From JAZTZP01 sp045637525 (GTDB lineage Bacteria; Bacillota; Clostridia; UBA1381), in assembly GCA_045637525.1 (NCBI GenBank), contig JAZTZP010000105.1:1-5329 (forward strand): a DNA stretch of 5,329 bases, written 5' to 3'. A model generated the notes under the pieces. The model was not told where the DNA came from. It ran no database searches and saw nothing but the letters and a program-made list of their open reading frames with translations. The translations under genes and the position numbers were made by a program. Shown piece by piece: positions 1 to 5,287 of this stretch. Position 1 is the stretch's first letter. Each line of letters starts with the position of its first letter.

Positions 1-117
1 CAGATTTCACCCATGCGAAGCGTGGATTTCACTCACACAAAATGTGTGAATTTCACATTTTACCGCAGGTAAAATATTTCACTGCAATACTGTAAACGTT
101 AAGTTGACAGTATTGCC
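1..117. repeat. Left copy of the heptamer-hairpin element (partial, cut by window edge)
   Basis: Direct repeat of 5172-5288 with 115 of 117 bases identical; the differences are T versus A at 91/5262 and G versus T at 106/5277. It contains ATTTCAC at 4-10, 26-32, 50-56 and 76-82. Between them lie hairpins at 11-25 (CCATGC-GAA-GCGTGG), 33-49 (TCACACA-AAA-TGTGTGA) and 57-75 (ATTTTACC-GCA-GGTAAAAT). A long terminal hairpin lies at 84-116: 14-base arms, loop GTTAA, one mismatch. The outer end TTAAGTTGACAGTATTGC (99-116) is the exact reverse complement of 5100-5117. Its other end lies outside the window. The GH120 reading frame ends inside it at 79-81. Confidence 0.95.
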
Positions 118-1917
118 TTCAATAGGACCGGGTAGCGGATTTTCGGAGCGTTTTGTTCCTGCGATGTCGGTATCAAGTAAGATGGTATTTCCGTTCGCAT
201 CTTCAAAGAGCTGTTCGGGCATTCTTGCCGGCTCTAAATCGTGAGTATTTATAATTGAATTAAAGAATTTTAAATTCTCAGGTAAATTACTTTCTGCAAC
301 GAATGAATTATCTTCTTTTCTGATTTTCATTGTCAGTTCATCATTTACCACAATAGCGTTATTTTCTTTACCAAATACTGCGGATTTGTCTGCATATACA
401 TTGCGGTCGCTGTATATAGGCTGACGGCGATCCCAATATATCGAAACATCCATTTCATTTGTTTTTAATGTATGCTCTTTTATACCGTCAATATATTCTT
501 CAAAGGATGCCGGGCAACCGTTAAACCATTCGGTACCGTTTTTGGCGAATACATTCTGATAAAAACGCTCATCGGCACAGCATATAACCGCTGTTCCCAG
601 AATATCCGTAGAATGCGGCAAATGATATGGGGTGTAGCGGTGTCTTTCTTCCTCCCTGTTAATGATACCGCCGAACCAGTTATGTATATATGCTCCGCCT
701 TGTGCAACGCAACGGAGACTTTTTTCAGAATTTAATATATTATTGTCAACTAAATACGGACCATGAGATACTTCGATGAATAAATCTTCTGCATCACCAT
801 TATCAAAAAATAAATTACTGCTTACTCTTACGCCCTGAGCTTGCCAGTCGAGCCATATTCCACGGTGGCAGTCGTGAATGCAGTTATGATGAATGTATGT
901 ATCAATTGCTGCATGAAGCTTGATTCCACCGAGTTCCCAACCGTGGAATTCCAAGTTATGAGATATATGATGAATGTGATTTCCGTAAATTTCGGAGAAA
1001 GCACCGCCCATGTGTCCTACAATACCTGTCTGGCCACAGTTATAAATTTCATTATTGCGAACAATATGTGAACCGATATTTTCTTTAGTCCATCCGGCGA
1101 GCTTCGAGCGGAAAACGACTTCAAGCTGACTGCGAAATCCCGGTTTTTTATAATTTAGGGTTGTCAGGTTATGTCCGGTGTCACCCTCACGTCCAAGGCT
1201 TATTGCGGAACATCTTGCATCATGAAGAATATTATTTTCAATAATCCAGCCTTTACACCAACGTGCCCATATCATGCCTTGTTGCTCAGCGGTAGGCGGA
1301 GCCCATTGACAAGCCGCATGAGCCATTTCAAAGCCTGATATTGTTATATAATTGATACCGCTTTTTGACGGCGCAAAGCAGCATGGGCGAACATTAATTT
1401 CAATAGTTGCTTCATCAGGATTTATATCACCAAAATTTGCTGAAATAATTGTTTTGCTGTCATCAACTTCAGAAAACCATTCCATTACGGAGATTTTTTC
1501 CTTTTCACGTTGTTCTGTAAGTGCGGTACCATTAAGATAAACGGCACCTGTATGCAGTAAGGGGTTTTTAGGCTTTAAAAACCAGTCGCCGTTTAGCTCC
1601 GTGGCAAACGGGTTTTCATTGCCGAACAATTCGTTCGGAACCTCTGCACGCCAGAGATTTCCGTCGCGATACCAATCTGAAATAATTTCAGAACCTTTGA
1701 TTATAACTTTCTCGCCATCTGCGGCTTTGTATACAATTCTTTTTCTGTCATTTACGCCACTGTGTGCCGGCACAATGCATTCACGATAAGTTCCGGCGTG
1801 AACTGTTATGCTGTCTCCTGCCTGAGCCGTATTGGCTGCACGCGATATTGTCAGAAACGGTGCATCAATTGTGCCGGGATTTTTATCATTACCATTAATT
1901 GAAACGTGATATTCCAT
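79..1917 (-). CDS. GH120 family beta-xylosidase (parallel beta-helix glycosidase), cytoplasmic
   Basis: Product of 612 residues resembling, from memory, Thermoanaerobacterium saccharolyticum XylC, the founding GH120 beta-xylosidase (about 640 residues). The family releases xylose from the non-reducing end of xylo-oligosaccharides with retention. The N-terminus (MEYHVSINGNDKNPGT) has the DUF1565/beta-helix signature. Residues about 185-460 show helix rungs such as IIENNILHD, HIVRNNEIYN and TYIHHNCIHD. The expected nucleophile is Asp357 in GIWLDW and the expected acid/base is Glu382 in FIEVSHGPYL, matching D382 and E405 of XylC with two extra residues between them. An in-frame ATG 14 codons upstream (1957-1959) overlaps the predicted promoter. 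The ATG at 1915-1917 has GGAGG seven bases before it and begins where the homologue does, so it was chosen. No signal peptide or membrane segment is seen. The last 12 residues and the TGA stop are encoded by a repeat element, so the C-terminus differs from the family's. Substrate preference is inferred; family assignment is firm. Confidence 0.9.
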   Translation of the reverse strand: MEYHVSINGNDKNPGTIDAPFLTISRAANTAQAGDSITVHAGTYRECIVPAHSGVNDRKRIVYKAADGEKVIIKGSEIISDWYRDGNLWRAEVPNELFGNENPFATELNGDWFLKPKNPLLHTGAVYLNGTALTEQREKEKISVMEWFSEVDDSKTIISANFGDINPDEATIEINVRPCCFAPSKSGINYITISGFEMAHAACQWAPPTAEQQGMIWARWCKGWIIENNILHDARCSAISLGREGDTGHNLTTLNYKKPGFRSQLEVVFRSKLAGWTKENIGSHIVRNNEIYNCGQTGIVGHMGGAFSEIYGNHIHHISHNLEFHGWELGGIKLHAAIDTYIHHNCIHDCHRGIWLDWQAQGVRVSSNLFFDNGDAEDLFIEVSHGPYLVDNNILNSEKSLRCVAQGGAYIHNWFGGIINREEERHRYTPYHLPHSTDILGTAVICCADERFYQNVFAKNGTEWFNGCPASFEEYIDGIKEHTLKTNEMDVSIYWDRRQPIYSDRNVYADKSAVFGKENNAIVVNDELTMKIRKEDNSFVAESNLPENLKFFNSIINTHDLEPARMPEQLFEDANGNTILLDTDIAGTKRSENPLPGPIEGNTVNLTFTVLQ

Positions 1918-1920
1918 AGT

Positions 1921-1929
1921 ATTTCCTCC
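1921..1929 (-). promoter_or_regulatory. Ribosome binding site deciding the GH120 start
   Basis: GGAGGAAAT on the minus strand, with GGAGG seven bases before the ATG at 1915-1917. No comparable site precedes the alternative ATG at 1957-1959, so this fixes the start. Confidence 0.85.
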
Positions 1930-1949
1930 GTTTATACACTTTTTCTTCC

Positions 1950-1978
1950 ATAATAGCATATTCGCTTCAAAATTTCAA
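1950..1978 (-). promoter_or_regulatory. Extended -10 promoter for the GH120 gene
   Basis: On the minus strand, TTGAAA (1973-1978) and TATTAT (1950-1955) are separated by exactly 17 bases, and the -10 box is preceded by TGC (1956-1958), the TGn extension of sigma-A promoters. Transcription should start near 1943, giving a leader of about 26 bases that contains the GGAGG site (1925-1929). This placement also argues against the upstream in-frame ATG at 1957-1959, which lies within the promoter. Confidence 0.75.
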
Positions 1979-1985
1979 TGCATAA

Positions 1986-2014
1986 ATTGCTTTAAATACG
2001 ACACATATTGCTTT
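1986..2014 (-). promoter_or_regulatory. Possible activator site: two AAAGCAAT half-sites 21 bases apart
   Basis: ATTGCTTT occurs at 1986-1993 and again at 2007-2014 on the plus strand (AAAGCAAT on the minus strand). The repeat distance is 21 bases, two helical turns, and the nearer copy ends about eight bases upstream of the GH120 -35 box. Direct repeats at this spacing next to -35 are the usual layout for AraC/XylR-family activators. The half-sites are short and lie in AT-rich DNA, so chance is possible. No regulator gene is present in the window. Confidence 0.4.
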
Positions 2015-2082
2015 TTTTAAGTGGTAAAATCAGCTCTTTGGCTTATATCAAAAAAATAAAGAAAATAATGAAAAGTTATCAA

Positions 2083-2100
2083 ATATTTTAAGGAAAATAT
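2083..2100. promoter_or_regulatory. Palindrome ATATTTT-AAGG-AAAATAT overlapping the GH4 -35 region
   Basis: A 7+7 perfect inverted repeat with a 4-base centre sits where the -35 element of the GH4 promoter should be, so a protein bound there would block polymerase. This is the standard layout of a repressor operator. The sequence is almost pure A+T in an A+T-rich spacer, so it may be fortuitous. Confidence 0.25.
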
Positions 2101-2113
2101 AATTTTTTTGATG

Positions 2114-2119
2114 TATAAT
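2114..2119 (+). promoter_or_regulatory. -10 box (TATAAT) of the likely GH4-flavoprotein operon promoter
   Basis: A perfect TATAAT lies 39 bases before the GH4 start, leaving room for a leader of about 27 bases with AGGAG at 2139-2143. The position 17-18 bases upstream (about 2090-2096, AAGGAAA) is a poor -35, so the promoter may need an activator. The GH120 promoter faces the opposite way about 135 bases away, so both could be controlled from the shared spacer. Confidence 0.5.
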
Positions 2120-2152
2120 AAAAGTAACGATAATTTTTAGGAGTGTAGCAAA

Positions 2153-3544
2153 ATGAATTATACTGAAAAAGGTGTTGAAAATTTAAAAATTGCATACATC
2201 GGAGGAGGCTCACGAGGCTGGGCATGGGGGCTTATGAGTGACCTCGTATCAGCGGAAGATATAAGCGGAGAAGTCAGTTTGTATGATATTGATTTTGAAG
2301 CAGCTAAAAATAACGAGATAATCGGAAATAAATATAATGATGTTAATGGTGCAAAATCAAAATGGAATTATAAGGCTGCCAGCTCATTAAAGGAAGCTTT
2401 AACAGGTGCGGATTTTGTAATTATTTCTATTTTGCCGGGGACATTTGATGAAATGCAAAGTGATGTACATATTCCTGAAAAATACGGGATTTATCAGTCG
2501 GTAGGGGACACATCGGGACCGGGAGGCATAATAAGAGCGCTGAGAACCGTTCCGATGTTTGAAGAAATTGCACTGGCAATAAAAGAATATTCACCATCGG
2601 CATGGGTAATAAATTATACAAATCCGATGACGGTATGCGTGAGAACGCTTTACAAAGTGTTCCCGGAAATAAAAGCTTTTGGTTGCTGTCATGAAGTATT
2701 CGGAACACAAAAGCTTCTTTGCGAGGTTTTGGATGAGTATTTCGGAATAAAAAATGTTAAAAGACAAGATATAAAAGTAAATCCGATAGGGATAAATCAT
2801 TTTACATGGCTTACAAGTGCTAAGTATAAAAATACAGACTTATTCCCGGTTTATGAAAAGTTTGCCGAAAAGTATTACGAAACAGGATATTTGAAGGGTA
2901 AAGACGAAAACTGGATGAATAATGCGTTTGCAACTTCGCATAAAGTTAAATTTGACTTGTTCAGACGATATGGTCTTATTGCTGCGGCAGGCGACAGGCA
3001 TCTGGCGGAATTTTGCGAAGGTAAATGGTATTTAGAAAACCCCGAAAAGGTAAGAGAATGGGGCTTTGGGCTTACAACTGTTGACTGGCGTAAAAAAGAT
3101 CTGGAAAACAGACTTGAAAAGAGCGAAAAATACAGATCCGGCGAACTTGAATTGAAAATAAATGAGACAGGTGAAGATGGAGTTAATCAGATAAGAGCAC
3201 TTTTGGGGCTTCATACAATGGTAACAAACGTAAATATTCCAAACCGTGGACAGATACCTAATCTTCCGCTTGGGGCGGTGGTTGAAACAAATGCGGTATT
3301 TACTGAGGATAGCGTTACACCGGTGTTAGCGGGAGAAATTCCGATATCAATATACGGACTTATTGCAAGAATAGTTGCAGAACAGGAAATAGTAGTTGAG
3401 GCGGCACTCGCAAGAGATATTGATGCGGCATTCAAGGCATTTATAAATGATCCTCTTGTTACAATAAATAAAGAGGATGCAAGAGCTTTGTTTGATGAAA
3501 TGGTAGATAATACGAAAAAATATCTTAAGGAATATTTTAATTAA
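2153..3544 (+). CDS. lplD: GH4 family alpha-galacturonidase, LplD-like, NAD- and metal-dependent
   Basis: Product of 463 residues matching B. subtilis LplD (446 residues) along its length, from memory, with the same 11-residue leader before the Rossmann strand. GH4 enzymes bind NAD and a divalent metal, oxidise the sugar at C3, and cleave the glycosidic bond by elimination rather than hydrolytic displacement. Visible landmarks are the nucleotide-binding loop IGGGSRGW (16-23), Asp45 at the end of the second strand (NAD ribose), NYTNPM (154-159), the active-site motif CHEV (Cys179 to Val182; Cys is the metal ligand) and NHFTW with His216 as the second metal ligand. CHEV is the published signature of alpha-galacturonidases; other GH4 groups carry different residues there, so this specificity is better supported than alpha-glucosidase or alpha-glucuronidase. 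AGGAG lies nine bases before the ATG. No signal peptide, hence cytoplasmic. It is transcribed divergently from the GH120 gene and probably together with the flavoprotein gene downstream. Confidence 0.92.
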   Translation: MNYTEKGVENLKIAYIGGGSRGWAWGLMSDLVSAEDISGEVSLYDIDFEAAKNNEIIGNKYNDVNGAKSKWNYKAASSLKEALTGADFVIISILPGTFDEMQSDVHIPEKYGIYQSVGDTSGPGGIIRALRTVPMFEEIALAIKEYSPSAWVINYTNPMTVCVRTLYKVFPEIKAFGCCHEVFGTQKLLCEVLDEYFGIKNVKRQDIKVNPIGINHFTWLTSAKYKNTDLFPVYEKFAEKYYETGYLKGKDENWMNNAFATSHKVKFDLFRRYGLIAAAGDRHLAEFCEGKWYLENPEKVREWGFGLTTVDWRKKDLENRLEKSEKYRSGELELKINETGEDGVNQIRALLGLHTMVTNVNIPNRGQIPNLPLGAVVETNAVFTEDSVTPVLAGEIPISIYGLIARIVAEQEIVVEAALARDIDAAFKAFINDPLVTINKEDARALFDEMVDNTKKYLKEYFN

Positions 3545-3568
3545 TTAAAAAAATGATATAGTGGTCAA

Positions 3569-3574
3569 AGGAGG
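3569..3574 (+). promoter_or_regulatory. Strong ribosome binding site of the flavoprotein gene
   Basis: A full AGGAGG lies eight bases before the ATG at 3583, indicating efficient translation from a shared GH4-flavoprotein message. Confidence 0.8.
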
Positions 3575-3582
3575 AGTTTATT

Positions 3583-4869
3583 ATGAGTGACAGATTTATT
3601 ACGTATTCAAAAAAGCTTTCTGTGAAAAAAGAATATGATGTAATTGTTTGCGGAGGCGGTGTTGCCGGTGTAGCAGCTGCTGTAAGTGCCGCAAAAAACG
3701 GATGTTCGACATTGCTTTTGGAAAAAAGCAATATTCTCGGCGGACTGGGAACTTTGGGACTTATTAATTTGTTTGTACCTATGTGTAACGGGCGCGGAAA
3801 ACAGATTATTTTCGGACTTGCCGAAAAGTGGCTTCGTCTTAGTGCTGAACTGGGATTTGATACAATTTCTCCCGAATGGAAAGACGGAGAACCGAAACAA
3901 TATACCGAAAGCAGATACTTGCAACGTTATTCTCCATCTATTTTTGCATATCAGCTTACAGATGAGATTGTGAAAAGTGGTGCGGATTTACTTTTTGACT
4001 GTATGGCAATTGATCCGGTTATGGAAGGAAATGTTTGTCGTGGCGTTATTACAGAGAGTAAAGGCGGAACTGAATTTTACGGTTGCCGTATGCTTATTGA
4101 TACAACAGGTGACTGTGATGTTTTAAGACGTGGCGGTATTCCATGTGTAGCCGGCGAAAACTTTTTCTCTTTCTTTACAAAGATGGTGAGTCTTGATACG
4201 TGTAAAGAAGCTGTTGAAAAGAACGATATCCGATATATTTATAAAAATATGGCAGGAGGAAATATTAACCTCTGGGGAGATAATCAGCCGGAGGATGTTC
4301 CACGATGGTCGGGACTTACGGTAGAAGAAGTAACTGATTATATCGTAAGAAATCATCTTGTTCTGCTTGAAAATCTCAAAAAGACAGACAGAAAAACACG
4401 TGAAATTGTAACAAATCCGGGTATGCCTCAATTTCGTACTACGGCACACATAAGAGCTGAATATTCCTTAAAGGTTTCAGATATATACCGTCATTTTGAA
4501 GATTCCATAGGTGCGATAAATGATTTTGAGCATAGAGATCATTTACTTGAAGTTCCGTACAGATGCCTTGTAAGAAATGATTTCCCCAATATTCTTACAG
4601 CCGGAAGAAGTGCAGACGGTACGGGCTATGGCTGGGATTTGTTAAGAGTAATTCCACCGGCAATTATAACAGGACAGGCGGCTGGTGAAGCGGCATATCT
4701 TGCACTTAAGACAAATAAACATGTAGCAGATATTGATATAAAGACGCTTCAGAATAATCTTGAAAATGAAAATGTGATGATACATTTCCCTGATGAATAC
4801 GTTCCTGAAGACAGAACGGTTATATTACATGGAAAAAATGCGGCGGAGATTGATGGAGGACATATGTAA
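3583..4869 (+). CDS. FAD-dependent oxidoreductase, FAD_oxidored family, substrate unknown
   Basis: Product of 428 residues with the layout of the FAD_oxidored family (PF12831 type). The N-terminal dinucleotide-binding fold is YDVIVCGGGVAG (GGGVAG at 24-29) with Glu47 as the likely ribose ligand, followed by LGGLGT (52-57). A central IDTTGDCD (172-179) is the family's I-D-x-T-G-D motif, FRTTAHIRAEY lies at 284-294, and a C-terminal FAD-binding segment NILTAGRSADGTGYGWDLLR (336-355) is followed by a helix with GQAAGEAAYLAL. No signal peptide is visible, so it should be cytoplasmic. It starts 38 bases after the GH4 stop with AGGAGG eight bases before the ATG; no promoter is seen between, so the two genes are probably one transcript. 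The family often sits beside polysaccharide-degradation genes but its reaction is poorly defined. Oxidation of a sugar, sugar acid or aromatic substituent of the oligosaccharide is conceivable; nothing in the sequence selects among these. Family confident, role not. Confidence 0.85.
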   Translation: MSDRFITYSKKLSVKKEYDVIVCGGGVAGVAAAVSAAKNGCSTLLLEKSNILGGLGTLGLINLFVPMCNGRGKQIIFGLAEKWLRLSAELGFDTISPEWKDGEPKQYTESRYLQRYSPSIFAYQLTDEIVKSGADLLFDCMAIDPVMEGNVCRGVITESKGGTEFYGCRMLIDTTGDCDVLRRGGIPCVAGENFFSFFTKMVSLDTCKEAVEKNDIRYIYKNMAGGNINLWGDNQPEDVPRWSGLTVEEVTDYIVRNHLVLLENLKKTDRKTREIVTNPGMPQFRTTAHIRAEYSLKVSDIYRHFEDSIGAINDFEHRDHLLEVPYRCLVRNDFPNILTAGRSADGTGYGWDLLRVIPPAIITGQAAGEAAYLALKTNKHVADIDIKTLQNNLENENVMIHFPDEYVPEDRTVILHGKNAAEIDGGHM

Positions 4870-4908
4870 ATTATAGTTTATCTGCCATAAAGTAGTAGGA
4901 TTTCGATG

Positions 4909-5097
4909 CCGCTTTGCAAGCCTCCCTTGTCTAACACCCCAGGGTGGCTTCTCTTGACGAAGTCAATTCACCTTCAGGGAGGGGGAACGCTTGCGGTGGT
5001 GGGATATCAAATTATCTATGTTTTTACTATATATTGTCAATGCATAATAAATGATATCCCTCCGTCACAGCTTACGCTGTGCCACCTCCCTTTAGGC
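4909..5097. repeat. Composite palindromic intergenic repeat, locally G+C-rich
   Basis: Noncoding DNA after the flavoprotein gene made of nested inverted repeats. GGGAGG (4977-4982) can pair with CCTCCC at 4921-4926 or 5085-5090. GGGATATCA (5001-5009) pairs perfectly with TGATATCCC (5052-5060) around an A/T-rich 42-base centre. Small hairpins lie inside: CACCC-CA-GGGTG (4935-4946), TTGAC-GAA-GTCAA (4954-4966) and CACAGC-TTAC-GCTGTG (5066-5081). Stretches such as CCCTCCGTCACAGC and GCCACCTCCC resemble a repeat family common between genes of gut Clostridia (recollection, not searched). It stops within a few bases of the heptamer-hairpin element. As the only structured DNA after 4869 it may also act as the 3' end of the GH4-flavoprotein transcript, although no U-tract terminator is visible. 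Confidence 0.7.
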
Positions 5098-5099
5098 AA

Positions 5100-5287
5100 G
5101 CAATACTGTCAACTTAAGAAATTTAAATTTGAAATCGCTTGCGATTTCTACCAAAACCTATCGCTATGCGACAGATTTCACCCATGCGAAGCGTGGATTT
5201 CACTCACACAAAATGTGTGAATTTCACATTTTACCGCAGGTAAAATATTTCACTGCAATACAGTAAACGTTAAGTTTACAGTATTGC
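5100..5287. repeat. Right copy of the heptamer-hairpin element, apparently complete, with 18-base terminal inverted repeats
   Basis: A 188-base unit bounded by GCAATACTGTCAACTTAA (5100-5117) and its inverted partner at 5270-5287, with one mismatch at 5277. From left to right it holds a 12-base A/T palindrome (5119-5130), hairpin GAAATCGC-TT-GCGATTTC (5131-5148) and a variant heptamer ATTTCTAC (5144-5151). Next comes a hairpin at 5158-5174 (CTATCGC-TAT-GCGACAG, one mismatch). Four ATTTCAC units follow at 5175, 5197, 5221 and 5247, separated by perfectly abutting hairpins at 5182-5196, 5204-5220 and 5228-5246 with stems of 6 (one G-T pair), 7 and 8 base pairs and 3-base loops. The terminal hairpin is 5255-5287. 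It encodes no protein and has no clear flanking target duplication. Size and ends suggest a non-autonomous MITE-like repeat; that class is inferred. Confidence 0.85.

Noticed and set aside
91..104. Match to a catabolite-repression (cre) site, TGTAAACGTTAAGT
   Set aside because: It fits about 12 of 14 positions, but it lies in the terminal hairpin of the repeat at the 3' end of a gene, and the second copy loses the first base. It is explained by the hairpin symmetry.
1..117. CRISPR array suggested by regularly spaced ATTTCAC
   Set aside because: The repeated unit is only 7 bases and the intervals are 15-19-base palindromes rather than unique spacers. No cas gene is visible, and the same intervals recur in the second copy.
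472..735. Plus-strand open frames opposite the GH120 gene (also 841-1071, 1352-1540, 1601-1789)
   Set aside because: These are antisense shadows of a well-supported gene, without ribosome binding sites or recognisable protein features. The same applies to minus-strand frames over the GH4 and flavoprotein genes.
1918..1959. 14-codon N-terminal extension of the GH120 protein (start MLLWKKKC)
   Set aside because: The ATG at 1957-1959 overlaps the predicted promoter and lacks a ribosome binding site, while the ATG at 1915-1917 has GGAGG at good spacing and aligns with the known family N-terminus.
4870..4908. Rho-independent terminator directly after the flavoprotein gene
   Set aside because: No G+C-rich stem followed by a T-run is present here. 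The structured repeat starting near 4909 is a possible substitute but also lacks a T-tract.
4906..5220. Open frame of 104 codons on the plus strand
   Set aside because: It runs through both palindromic repeats, has no ribosome binding site, and its translation is merely the repeat sequence. It is a spurious frame of the type these repeats generate.
5100..5287. Insertion sequence or integron-type recombination cassette
   Set aside because: The element is 188 bases with no transposase or integrase frame and no recognisable integron attC features. It can only be called a short non-autonomous repeat.
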